Origin: Scleromatobacter sp039920745
GTDB lineage: Bacteria > Pseudomonadota > Gammaproteobacteria > Burkholderiales > Burkholderiaceae_C
DNA length: 64,000 nucleotides
NCBI GenBank assembly: GCA_039920745.1
Contig: JBDSDD010000049.1
Coordinates: forward strand, 39,404-103,403
Reading direction: 5' to 3'
Shown here: positions 56,682-64,000 of the stretch, piece by piece
Layout of the letters: every line of letters starts with the position of its first letter
Numbering within the stretch: position 1 is the first letter of the stretch
Made by a program: the position numbers and the translations under genes
Notes under the pieces: generated by a model
What the model was told of the DNA's origin: nothing
Database searches by the model: none
What the model saw: only the letters and a program-made list of their open reading frames with translations

Positions 56682-59003
56682 ATGATCCGTACTCATACCC
56701 TCGGTTTCCCGCGCATGGGCGCGCAACGCGAGCTGAAGTTCGCCCTCGAGCGCCATTGGCGTGGCGAGATCGATGCCGCCGCGCTGGAGGCCGTGGGCGC
56801 GCAACTGCGCGAGCGCCACTGGGCGCTGCAACGCGACGCCGGGCTGGACTTCGTCACCGTCGGCGACTTCGCGTTCTACGACCAGGTGGCCAACCACGTG
56901 CAGCTGTTCGGCTGCGAGCCGGCCCGCTTCGGCTTCACGGGCGCGGAGACCGAGCTCGCGCGCTACTTCACGCTGGCCCGCGGCGTCGCCGACGAACACG
57001 CGCACGGTGCCGGCTGCGCGTGCGGCCGGGCCGACGGCGGCGGCACGGCCGCGCTCGAGATGACCAAGTGGTTCGACACCAACTACCACTACCTGGTGCC
57101 CGAGTTCGACGCGTCGACCACGTTCACGCTGGCCTCCGCCCGCCTGCTGTCCGAAGTCGTGCAGGCGCAGGCGCTGGGCCATCCGGTCAAGGTCGCGCTG
57201 GTGGGCCCGCTCACCTTCTTGTGGCTGGGCAAGGAAAAGCAGGCGGGCTTCGACCGCCTCGCCCTGCTGGAGACGCTGCTGCCCGCCTATGTGCGCCTGC
57301 TGGACCAGCTGCGCAACGCGGGCGTCGAATGGGTGCAACTCGACGAGCCCATCCTCGGCCTCGACCTGCCCGGCGCCTGGTCGCTGGCCTTCGACCGCGC
57401 TTACCACGCGCTCAACACGGCCAAGGTCAAACTGATGGTGGCCACGTACTTCTCGCCGCTGGAAGATCACCTGAGCCTGGCCGCCAAGCTGCCGGTGGCG
57501 GCGCTGCACGTCGACGCGGTGCGCGCCGGCCACGAGCTGCTGGCCGTGCTGGACTGGGTGCCGGCGCACCGCGAGCTGTCGATCGGCATCGTAGACGGCC
57601 GCAACATCTGGCGCACCGACCTCGATCAGGCGCTCGCGACCCTGCGCCACGCCGTCGACAAGCACACCGGTCCGCTGTGGATCGCCCCGTCCTGCTCGCT
57701 GCTGCACGTGCCGATGACGCTGGCCGACGACACGTCGCTGGATGCCGAGCTGCGCAGCTGGCTGGCCGGCGCGCAGGAGAAGCTGGCCGAGCTGCGCACG
57801 CTCAAGACCGCACTGGCCAAGGGCGAGTCGGCCGCGCGCGGCGAGATGTTCGCGGCCCGCGCCGCCGTCGCCGCCCGTGCCGCCAGCCCGCGCGTGAAGA
57901 ACCCGCTGGTGGCCGCGCGCCTTGCCGCGTTGCCCGTGAACGCCGACCGCCGCGCTGCCGCCTTCCCGGCACGCCAGGCGCTGCAGCGCGAGCGCTTCAA
58001 GCTGCCGCCCTTCCCGACGACGACGATCGGCTCGTTCCCGCAGACGCCCGAGATCCGCGCCGCACGGGCCGCCTTCAAGCGCGGCGAGCTGTCCGCGCCG
58101 GGCTATCGCGAAGCGATGCAGCGCGAGATCGCGCTGGCCGTCGGCAAGCAGGAGGCGCTCGGGCTGGACGTGCTGGTGCACGGCGAGGCCGAACGCAATG
58201 ACATGGTCGAATACTTCGGCGAGCAGCTCGCCGGCTTCGCGTTCACCGCCAACGGCTGGGTACAGTCCTACGGCTCGCGCTGCGTCAAGCCGCCGGTGCT
58301 GTTCGGCGACGTCGCGCGGCGCAGCGCGATGACCGTGGACTGGACCGTCTACGCGCAGTCCCTGACGACGCGTCCGATGAAGGGCATGCTCACCGGCCCG
58401 ATCACGATCCTGCAGTGGTCGTTCGTGCGCGACGACCAGCCGCGCGCCGCCACGGCGCTGCAGATCGCGCTGGCGATCCGCGACGAGGTCACCGACCTCG
58501 AAGCCGCCGGCATCGGCATCGTGCAGATCGACGAGCCCGCGATCCGCGAAGGCCTGCCGTTGCGTCGCGCGCAGTGGCCCGCCTACCTGCGCTGGGCGGC
58601 GCACGCGTTCCGCGTGAGCGCGAGCGGCGTGCACGACTCGACGCAGATCCACACCCACATGTGCTATTCGGAGTTCAACGACATCCTGCCCGACATCGCC
58701 GCCATGGACGCCGACGTCATCACCATCGAGACCAGCCGCTCCGGCATGGAACTGCTGCGCGGCTTCGGCGACTTCAAGTACCCCAACGAGATCGGTCCGG
58801 GCGTCTACGACATCCACTCGCCCAACGTGCCCGCCAGCGCCGCGATGCTGCACTTGCTGCGCAAGGCAGCCAGCGTGGTGCCGCCAGCCAACCTGTGGGT
58901 CAACCCGGACTGCGGCCTGAAGACGCGCCGCTGGCCCGAGACCGAGGCCGCGCTGCGCAACATGGTGGATGCGGCCAAGGCCTTGCGTGCCGAGCTGGCG
59001 TAG
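56682..59003 (+). CDS. metE: Cobalamin-independent methionine synthase
   Basis: 773 residues, two barrels. The N-terminal part starts with LGFPRMGAQRELKFALERHW. The catalytic C-terminal barrel has the zinc ligands in IHTHMCYSEF (His, Cys), the Glu in DADVITIETSRSGMELL, and Cys in VNPDCGLKTRRW. It transfers the methyl group of methyltetrahydrofolate (polyglutamate) to homocysteine. I chose the ATG at 56682 on homology; an earlier in-frame ATG at 56598 would add 28 unlikely residues. Ribosome site is weak, in keeping with dependence on MetR-driven transcription. Confidence 0.95.
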   Translation: MIRTHTLGFPRMGAQRELKFALERHWRGEIDAAALEAVGAQLRERHWALQRDAGLDFVTVGDFAFYDQVANHVQLFGCEPARFGFTGAETELARYFTLARGVADEHAHGAGCACGRADGGGTAALEMTKWFDTNYHYLVPEFDASTTFTLASARLLSEVVQAQALGHPVKVALVGPLTFLWLGKEKQAGFDRLALLETLLPAYVRLLDQLRNAGVEWVQLDEPILGLDLPGAWSLAFDRAYHALNTAKVKLMVATYFSPLEDHLSLAAKLPVAALHVDAVRAGHELLAVLDWVPAHRELSIGIVDGRNIWRTDLDQALATLRHAVDKHTGPLWIAPSCSLLHVPMTLADDTSLDAELRSWLAGAQEKLAELRTLKTALAKGESAARGEMFAARAAVAARAASPRVKNPLVAARLAALPVNADRRAAAFPARQALQRERFKLPPFPTTTIGSFPQTPEIRAARAAFKRGELSAPGYREAMQREIALAVGKQEALGLDVLVHGEAERNDMVEYFGEQLAGFAFTANGWVQSYGSRCVKPPVLFGDVARRSAMTVDWTVYAQSLTTRPMKGMLTGPITILQWSFVRDDQPRAATALQIALAIRDEVTDLEAAGIGIVQIDEPAIREGLPLRRAQWPAYLRWAAHAFRVSASGVHDSTQIHTHMCYSEFNDILPDIAAMDADVITIETSRSGMELLRGFGDFKYPNEIGPGVYDIHSPNVPASAAMLHLLRKAASVVPPANLWVNPDCGLKTRRWPETEAALRNMVDAAKALRAELA

Positions 59004-59012
59004 CAAGGCCTT

Positions 59013-59048
59013 GAAGGAAGTTCGGCATACTGGCGTCGAACTTCCTTC
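59013..59048 (+). terminator. Perfect 12-bp hairpin between metE and the VOC gene
   Basis: GAAGGAAGTTCG (59013-59024) and CGAACTTCCTTC (59037-59048) are exact complements with a 12-base loop. It starts ten bases after the metE stop. No T-run follows; instead the stem ends directly against the GAGG that serves the next gene's GTG, so besides ending or stabilising the metE mRNA it could hold that ribosome site. Confidence 0.6.
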
Positions 59049-59060
59049 GAGGATCCCTTC

Positions 59061-59465
59061 GTGGCCAACCCTTTCACTGCCGGCGCCATCGTCTACGCCA
59101 AGGACATCCAGCGCCTGGCCCGCTTCTACGCCGAGATCGCCGACCTCGAGGTCGTGCACGAGGTCGACGACCACGTCGTCCTCGAATCCGAGACCTGGGA
59201 GCTGGTCGTCGTCGCGATACCCGCAGCCACCGCCGCGCGCATCGTCATCACGACGCCGCCGACCCGCCGCGAGAACACCGCATTCAAGCTGAGCTTCCGC
59301 GTCGACAGCCTGATGCAGGCACGCGAGGCCGCGCAAGCTGCCGGCGGGGAGCTCAATCCGCCCGCCAAGGAGTGGGCGTTCCAGGGCATGCGCGTGTGCG
59401 ACGGCTGCGACCCGGAAGGCAACATGATCCAGGTGCGCGAGGCGCTGCCCGAAGCCGACGAGTGA
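59061..59465 (+). CDS. VOC/glyoxalase-superfamily protein
   Basis: 134 residues, GTG start at 59061 with GAGG nine bases upstream. FTAGAIVYAKDIQRLARFYAE opens the first VOC module; FKLSFRVDSLMQAREAAQAAG and DPEGNMIQVRE end the second. The first-site His is replaced (AIVYAKD), so a metal enzyme is doubtful; a binding or resistance role is possible. It follows metE by 57 bases with a strong hairpin between. Confidence 0.82.
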   Translation: MANPFTAGAIVYAKDIQRLARFYAEIADLEVVHEVDDHVVLESETWELVVVAIPAATAARIVITTPPTRRENTAFKLSFRVDSLMQAREAAQAAGGELNPPAKEWAFQGMRVCDGCDPEGNMIQVREALPEADE

Positions 59466-59528
59466 GCCTTGAGCGCATGCGCTCGCGCGGGCGAGGGCGC
59501 GTCACGCCTGCACGCGCTCAGCCGCGCG

Positions 59529-59891
59529 TCAGCCGCCGGCTTTCTTGACGTTCTTGAAGCCCTGTGCGCCCAGCAGCGCGATCACGCGATCGCGATGATC
59601 GCCCTGCAGCTCGACGACGCCGTCCTTGGCCGTGCCGCCCACACCGCACGCGGCCTTGAGCTTCTTGCCGAGTGCGGTGAGTTCAGTCTCCGCCAGGCCC
59701 AGCCCGCGCACCACCGTCACGCCCTTGCCACCGCGGCCCTTGGTCTCGAAGAACACGCGCACGACGCCATCGGTAGGCGGTGCCACGGCCTTCTTGCAGG
59801 CGCACTGGGCCACGGGCTGGCGACAGGTGGGGCACATGCGGCCCGCCTCGGTCGAGTAGACGAGGCCGCCGTTGGGGTTCGCGGGTTTCAT
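59529..59891 (-). CDS. yciH: SUI1/eIF1-like translation factor YciH
   Basis: 120 residues. N-terminal zinc-like Cys cluster (MCPTCRQPVAQCACKK), then the SUI1 domain: VRVFFETKGRGGKGVTVVRGL, LKAACGVGGTAKDGVVELQGDHRDRVIALL. YciH-type proteins bind the ribosome and influence start-site fidelity. The Cys-rich N terminus is an addition to the short E. coli form. Divergent from the next gene. Confidence 0.9.
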   Translation of the reverse strand: MKPANPNGGLVYSTEAGRMCPTCRQPVAQCACKKAVAPPTDGVVRVFFETKGRGGKGVTVVRGLGLAETELTALGKKLKAACGVGGTAKDGVVELQGDHRDRVIALLGAQGFKNVKKAGG

Positions 59892-59952
59892 GCCCGTATT
59901 GGAACCGATCCAGCGCGTCGCTGGTCCACGCCCGGGATGTGAAAATCAGCCC

Positions 59953-60489
59953 ATGACGATCCCGCGCCCCGCCTTCCGTTCCTCGCCCCGCCTCCTCCCC
60001 GCGATCCTCGCCCTGGCCGCCGCTCCCTTCGCCCACGCGGTGGCCCCGCTGGTGCAGCACGACGTCGTGCTGCTGCAGAAGGGCGAGATCATCGAGCAGC
60101 GCGTGGACGGAGGTGCTGACGCGATGGCGGCCTACCTGAAGACGCTGGGCGAGGCCGAGACCGAGACGATGCGCGCGAATCCGCAGCAGCTTCCGACGGC
60201 CGGCTTCATCGTCGTGGCGGTGCGTCCGGGCAACCAGACCCGCACCTGGTACGACTTCAAGCCCGCGCTGAGCGACGCGACGATGGCGGCGCTGACCCAC
60301 ACCGTCGAGACGACGCCGACGATGCCGGTCAAGAGCGGCGAGATCATCTTCGCGCTGCGCGTGAGCGTGTGGAGCGACAAGCCGCCCAAGGCCTACGCGC
60401 CGGCGCCGCAGGCATGGCGCGACGCGTCCAAGGGCGTGACGCCCAAGCCCGATGTCGACACGCTGGTCGACATGATCTGGCCGCATTGA
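59953..60489 (+). CDS. Secreted hypothetical protein
   Basis: 178 residues from the ATG at 59953. Signal peptide SPRLLPAILALAAAPFAHA. The mature part is one alpha/beta domain with ETMRANPQQLPTAGFIVVAVRPG, RTWYDFKPALSDATMAAL and SGEIIFALRVSVW. No Cys, no catalytic motif, no known family that I recognise. Convergent with the FlhDC-like gene. Confidence 0.7.
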   Translation: MTIPRPAFRSSPRLLPAILALAAAPFAHAVAPLVQHDVVLLQKGEIIEQRVDGGADAMAAYLKTLGEAETETMRANPQQLPTAGFIVVAVRPGNQTRTWYDFKPALSDATMAALTHTVETTPTMPVKSGEIIFALRVSVWSDKPPKAYAPAPQAWRDASKGVTPKPDVDTLVDMIWPH

Positions 60490-60523
60490 ACGCCCCGATC
60501 TTGACTCCGCGTCACCCTCGCGG

Positions 60524-61801
60524 CTAACCGCCCCCCGCCGCCGACCACCCCGCCGCCTGTGGCCAGCCGCGGAACTCACGCAGCGGCGGCGCATCGGGCC
60601 GGTCCACGCGTGTGCGGCGCTGGCCGAACTTGCCGGCGCGCGCCAGCACGCAGACGGGGCACTCGATGATGCCGGTCTTCTCTTCGTGCGCGAGGTGCAC
60701 CACGCCGCATTTGCCGCAGTGGCCCAGGTGCGTGTCGGCGCCTTCTCGCATCGGCGTGAAGACGTCCTTGAGCATGCGGCTGAGCGACACGCCGCAGTCG
60801 GGGTCGTAGGTGCAGGCGTAGTAGTCGTAGGCCCACACCATCGCCTCGAAGGCCTCGAAGCCAGCGTCGACCAGGCGGCGCTGCAGGCAGAAGACGGCGG
60901 TGGCACATAGCCGGCGCTGGGCGCTGCCCCACAGGTCGCGGTGGTCGCGCGTGCGGTCGCGCGGCGCGCCCTTGTCGCGCTTGGGCCTCGGGTTGAGCGC
61001 CTCGGCGATGACGCGCAACTGCGCCGCGCGCACGTCGCTGGTGGCCAGCATGCGGTCTTCCACTTCGGTGGGGCGCATCTGGTGGCGCAGCATCGCCAGG
61101 ATCAGGCTGGACGTGCCGGGCATCAGGAAGCTGGCCGGCGGGCGACCCGAGCGCTTGCTGACGGCGTTGCGCTCGGCCACCCGGTAGGCGGCGCCCTCCT
61201 CATGCACGGCGTGGCGGATCAGCGCGAACTCCTGCTCGCAGCACTGCGTCAGTGCGAGCAGGCCGCGCAGGCCGGGCTCGACGCCGTCGTCGTCGGCACG
61301 CAGCAGGCGGTCGATCACGGCGTCGCTCAGGCGCGGCACCGCCAGCAGCGTGCCGGGGTTGCCGGCCCATTCGAGGAACGCGAAGGCCGGCAGCTCCTGC
61401 AAGGCGTGGATGACCTCGCGGTCGGTGATGTCGCACACCAGCGCCGCGCTGGCCGGATCGTCGGCGTAGCGCACGAAGGTGGCCAACGCCAGCCGGTTGA
61501 TGCGCTTGACCAGCGGGCGATAGACCTCGTGGTCGGGCGTGAGCATGGGGCGGCGCTCGGGCAGGCGACGCACCAGGCGTCCAGTGAGGGCCGGGCGCCA
61601 CAGCGCGACAGGCGTGGTGGCCAGGTCGTCGAGCTGGGCATCCGGCATCGCGGCCAGCCGCATCGCCACGCCCAGCGGCACGCCGAACAACTCGACCGCG
61701 TGCTGCGGGTTGCGCCTGGCCACCTCGACCAGGCCCTCGATCAGTTCCTCGTTGAGCGTCTTCTGGTCGCTCGGGCCCTTGGCCACACCGGTTTGCGTCA
61801 T
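60524..61801 (-). CDS. Composite FlhD-FlhC-like regulator (single chain)
   Basis: 425 residues. Residues 14-65 resemble FlhD: ARRNPQHAVELFGVPLGVAM and LAAMPDAQLDDLATT align with FlhD's QDKASAMFRLGINEEMATTL and LAALTLPQMVKLAET. Residues ~235-400 resemble FlhC: LILAMLRHQMRPTEVEDRML with FlhC ELITLGARLQMLESET, then FEAFEAMVWAYDYYACTY with VDAVIKAYRLYLEQ, and a four-Cys zinc site CGKC-x15-CPVC (FlhC: C-x2-C-x16-C-x2-C), ending with Arg/Lys-rich sequence. The middle (80-230) is helical and unassigned. In enterobacteria FlhD and FlhC are separate proteins forming the FlhD4C2 activator of flagellar genes. Start at 61801 behind AGGGGAAGAGG. Family assignment is by eye. Confidence 0.68.
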   Translation of the reverse strand: MTQTGVAKGPSDQKTLNEELIEGLVEVARRNPQHAVELFGVPLGVAMRLAAMPDAQLDDLATTPVALWRPALTGRLVRRLPERRPMLTPDHEVYRPLVKRINRLALATFVRYADDPASAALVCDITDREVIHALQELPAFAFLEWAGNPGTLLAVPRLSDAVIDRLLRADDDGVEPGLRGLLALTQCCEQEFALIRHAVHEEGAAYRVAERNAVSKRSGRPPASFLMPGTSSLILAMLRHQMRPTEVEDRMLATSDVRAAQLRVIAEALNPRPKRDKGAPRDRTRDHRDLWGSAQRRLCATAVFCLQRRLVDAGFEAFEAMVWAYDYYACTYDPDCGVSLSRMLKDVFTPMREGADTHLGHCGKCGVVHLAHEEKTGIIECPVCVLARAGKFGQRRTRVDRPDAPPLREFRGWPQAAGWSAAGGG

Positions 61802-61873
61802 CCTCTTCCCCTCTCGAGCCTTGCTTCATGCAAGTGGGTGTCGCCTGGGGCCATCTGTTGGGGTGCGTCGCCA

Positions 61874-61942
61874 CACTTCAAGATTGATGGCCTGCTTTGT
61901 AGGCTTGAAGTGACTGTGACACACAATTTTCACACCATCAAT
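61874..61942. promoter_or_regulatory. Nested inverted repeats in the divergent control region
   Basis: Three symmetric elements overlap in an AT-rich gap between two divergent regulators. CACTTCAAG (61874-61882) pairs with CTTGAAGTG (61904-61912). Inside it GCCT (61890-61893) pairs with AGGC (61901-61904). ATTGATGG (61883-61890) pairs with CCATCAAT (61935-61942). GCCTGCTTTGTAGGC (61890-61904) recurs in altered form as GCCTGTTTGTGGGC at about 61944-61957, giving two similar sites. This is what a densely bound operator region, or two divergent promoters under one regulator, would look like. Confidence 0.6.
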
Positions 61943-62015
61943 CGCCTGTTTGTGGGCATTTTGCTGTGATTCGGGATAAACTGGACAATTCCCCCTAGCT
62001 TGGCAAACGGAGCCC

Positions 62016-62894
62016 ATGAACGACACCGCGCAAACCGCACGCCCTCCGCTGGAGATCGCGGGCCCCGCCGAGCCGGCCATCAGTCTCGACGTGCGTCGCT
62101 TCCTGGTGGCGTGCGGGGTCAAAGAGCACAACCACGCCTCCGAAATCGCCCGCATCATCAACGTCGACCGCTCGCAGTCCTACCGCCGGCTCAAGGGCGA
62201 TGTGGCGTGGAGCCACACCGATCTGCGGGCCATCGCCCATCATTTTGGTGCCCAGGACGACTGCCTGCTGCCGCACGACGACCTCGCGCGCGTCGCGCAC
62301 CAGGGGCCCGACGCCGTGCCCTGCGTGATTCGCGTCAACCACCTGCCGCCCACCGGCCTGCTGGTGCCCGGCGCCGAACTCGCGCCCGGCGACAGCAGCG
62401 ACCTGGTGGCGATCCGCACCGGCGCCGGCTGGGAGATCCACGTCAACGGCGACGAGCCCTTCGGGGCCCGCCGCCACGCCGTCGAGGCCCTCACCGTGCG
62501 CAGCCATCCCCACTTGCAGGTGGCGCTGCTGGAGGACGACACGCGCGCCGCCGAGGCGCTGGTGGAGGCCTTCCGCCCGCTGGGCATCATCGCCACGCCC
62601 TACACCGACAGCGACTCCCTGCGCGCGGCCATCGCGCACCGCCGCTTCGACGCCTACGTGCTCGACTGGCTGCTGGGCGAAGGCACCGCGGCGAGCATCG
62701 TCGAGGAGATTCGCCAGCACCGGGCGCACATCCCCATCGTCGTGGTCACCGGCGCGCTGATGGCCGACTCCGAGATGGAGCAGAGCCTGCTGGGGCTGTC
62801 CGCGCAGTGGAACTTCTCGACGCTCGACAAGCCCGTGCGGCCGATGAACCTGGCCAACGCGCTCAAGCAACTCGTCACGGCCTCCCGCGCGTGA
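62016..62894 (+). CDS. HTH (BetR-like) protein with C-terminal receiver domain
   Basis: 292 residues. N-terminal helix-turn-helix of BetR type: ISLDVRRFLVACGVKE, ASEIARIINVDRSQSYRRLKG, WSHTDLRAIAHHF. A middle beta-rich linker (about 85-165) precedes a receiver domain (about 168-285): VALLEDDTRAAEALV, phospho-acceptor Asp in YVLDWLLGEG, VVVTGAL, Lys in STLDKPVRP. Order DNA-binding first, receiver last is the reverse of most response regulators. No kinase is adjacent. Divergent from the FlhDC-like gene. Confidence 0.82.
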   Translation: MNDTAQTARPPLEIAGPAEPAISLDVRRFLVACGVKEHNHASEIARIINVDRSQSYRRLKGDVAWSHTDLRAIAHHFGAQDDCLLPHDDLARVAHQGPDAVPCVIRVNHLPPTGLLVPGAELAPGDSSDLVAIRTGAGWEIHVNGDEPFGARRHAVEALTVRSHPHLQVALLEDDTRAAEALVEAFRPLGIIATPYTDSDSLRAAIAHRRFDAYVLDWLLGEGTAASIVEEIRQHRAHIPIVVVTGALMADSEMEQSLLGLSAQWNFSTLDKPVRPMNLANALKQLVTASRA

Positions 62895-62947
62895 GCGTCA
62901 CGTACCCGGCCGCCCGGGGCCCGGCGCCGGCGCGACACAATGCGGGC

Positions 62948-63529
62948 ATGACCCTGCGCCTTGTCCTTCGCCTCGCCCTGCTGGTCGCTGCGTTCGCCGG
63001 CCTGCCCGCGGCGCATGCCGACACCGACGCCGCACCCCCCACCACGCTGAACTTCATGGGCGTTCCCTACCTGCACCGCTGGTCGCAGGCCGGGCAGAAC
63101 GAGTTCACGCCGCTGTCGCAGTCCGACCTCGCCAAGTGGCACGACATGGTCACGCTGCAGGTCTACGACAAGGTCAGCACGTCCGAACAGTTGGCCACCA
63201 TCGCCAACACGGTGCTGGTGTCGTACCAGAAGGCCGGCCTGATCATCCGCACCCATTCGATCGCCGCCAAGCCGGACCGTCCGGCGCAGCACATGATCGT
63301 GGCGGTGCTGTCCGACGTCGGCGTGCGCGAGCTCGTGTTCGCGCGCTTTCGCATGACACCCGAAGTCGGCGAGGCCATCGTCTATTCGCACCGCGTCTAC
63401 GGCTTCAAGCCCGACGCCGAAGCGACCACGTGGTTCAAGGCGCACGACATCGACATCGAGAAGGCGATGACGGCCTGGGCGGACCTCCCGTCCGTGCGCT
63501 CCCTGCAGACGCTGCCGCAATCACCCTAG
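62948..63529 (+). CDS. Secreted hypothetical protein
   Basis: 193 residues from the ATG at 62948. Signal peptide VLRLALLVAAFAGLPAAHAD. The mature domain has LNFMGVPYLHRWSQAGQNEFTP near its start and VYDKVSTSEQLATIANTVL, IIRTHSIAAKPDRPAQHMIVAVL, RFRMTPEVGEAIVYSHRVYG further on. No catalytic motif recognised. It follows the receiver-domain gene by 53 bases in the same direction, so may share its transcript. Confidence 0.7.
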   Translation: MTLRLVLRLALLVAAFAGLPAAHADTDAAPPTTLNFMGVPYLHRWSQAGQNEFTPLSQSDLAKWHDMVTLQVYDKVSTSEQLATIANTVLVSYQKAGLIIRTHSIAAKPDRPAQHMIVAVLSDVGVRELVFARFRMTPEVGEAIVYSHRVYGFKPDAEATTWFKAHDIDIEKAMTAWADLPSVRSLQTLPQSP

Positions 63530-63614
63530 CCGCCCCTGGGTCGTTCTTGCAGCGCCGAAGGCTGGCCTCGCGAGCCCCGGAGCCAGGGCCATGCCAAACC
63601 TCGATAATCAGGCG

Positions 63615-64000
63615 ATGAACCCGCTGCTCGGCTCGCTGCACCCCTATCCGTTCGAACGCTGGCGCCTGCTCGCCAAGGACGTCGTGCCTTCGCCGGCCCA
63701 TCGCCCCATCAGCCTGGGCCTGGGCGAGCCGCGTCACCCGACGCCGCAGCTCATCAAGGACGCGATCACAGGACACCTGGGCGGCCTGGCGTCGTATCCG
63801 AGCACGCTGGGCGAGGTTGGCCTGCGCGAGGCCATGGCGGCTTGGGTGCGCGAGCGCTACGGCGTGGCGCTCGACCCGTCCACGCAGTTGCTGCCCGTCA
63901 ACGGCTCGCGCGAGGCGCTGTTCTCGTTCGCGCAGACGGTGATCGATCCGACCTGGCGCGGGCGGCCCGGCGCACAGGCGCCCATCGTCCTTTGCCCGAA
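63615..64000 (+). CDS. dapC: Succinyldiaminopimelate transaminase, N-terminal part, runs off window
   Basis: The first 128 residues are present. MNPLLGSLHPYPFERWRLLAKD and ISLGLGEPRHPTPQLIKDA are the opening of DapC (class I PLP aminotransferase), which makes N-succinyl-LL-diaminopimelate for lysine and peptidoglycan. SYPSTLGEVGLREAMAAW and VNGSREALFSFAQT match the region before the PLP site, which lies outside the window. An upstream in-frame ATG at 63591 with GGAG is an alternative start; I chose 63615 on homology. Confidence 0.85.
   Translation, partial: MNPLLGSLHPYPFERWRLLAKDVVPSPAHRPISLGLGEPRHPTPQLIKDAITGHLGGLASYPSTLGEVGLREAMAAWVRERYGVALDPSTQLLPVNGSREALFSFAQTVIDPTWRGRPGAQAPIVLCP

Noticed and set aside
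56661..59336. 891-codon minus frame opposite metE
   Set aside because: Antisense artefact; metE is complete with zinc ligands.

Overview
The window is very GC-rich, densely packed chromosomal DNA. Its gene content (MetR/MetE, bacterioferritin with Bfd, ZntB, PPK2, TelA/XpaC, DapC, many short-spaced or ATGA-overlapping genes) and a GC-rich dispersed hairpin repeat suggest a betaproteobacterium of the Burkholderiales, probably near the Rubrivivax/Leptothrix/Roseateles group. That placement is inference from gene families and composition. I saw no rRNA, tRNA, CRISPR array, transposase or phage module.

Layout. 1-2.8 kb: secreted GH39 and GH43 glycosidases (overlapping stop/start) and a secreted hypothetical. 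3-5.8 kb: a YqjM-type old yellow enzyme converging on an acyl-CoA synthetase. 6-7.6 kb: iron storage, with bfd behind a promoter that carries a Fur-like palindrome, bfr with a clear intrinsic terminator, and a Dps. 7.9-11.9 kb: a low-complexity protein, a decayed histone-deacetylase-family gene, a zinc ribbon, a membrane diguanylate cyclase and a DoxX-like protein. 12-20 kb: an aldo/keto reductase, then a sugar operon (GH1 beta-glucosidase, ABC binding protein, two permeases, ATPase, LacI regulator) preceded by a perfect 14-bp LacI-type palindrome. 20-25.9 kb: lipoprotein, cysteine synthase, an unusual chemoreceptor, a lone ABC ATPase and small enzymes. 26-30.7 kb: a visibly less GC-rich stretch with an 1124-residue GAF-PAS-GGDEF-EAL protein and small secreted proteins.

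31-37.8 kb: VOC protein, P-loop kinase-like protein, an apparent PiT-transporter N-terminal stub coupled to PPK2, a second old yellow enzyme, ZntB, a TPR protein, a metallo-beta-lactamase remnant and a DUF2059 protein. 37.9-42.6 kb: a tightly coupled four-gene operon of two binding-protein-like proteins (one fused to a VWA domain), an XpaC-like protein and TelA. 42.6-48.1 kb: MBL hydrolase, prolyl oligopeptidase, a ParD-like/methionine aminopeptidase pair with a palindromic operator, and an HtrA-like protease without signal peptide. 48.3-56 kb: phosphodiester-glycosidase-like protein, hybrid histidine kinase, glyoxalase, sulfotransferase, GNAT and SRPBCC proteins. 55.7-59 kb: divergent metR/metE. 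59-64 kb: small proteins, a 425-residue protein that looks like FlhD and FlhC joined in one chain, divergent from an HTH-receiver protein across an intergenic region full of nested inverted repeats, and the start of dapC.

Most promising for something undescribed: (1) the single-chain FlhD-FlhC-like protein with its divergent receiver protein and repeat-rich control region; (2) the binding-protein/VWA/XpaC/TelA operon, which has no permease; (3) the ParD-like/MetAP operon under an AT-rich palindromic operator.
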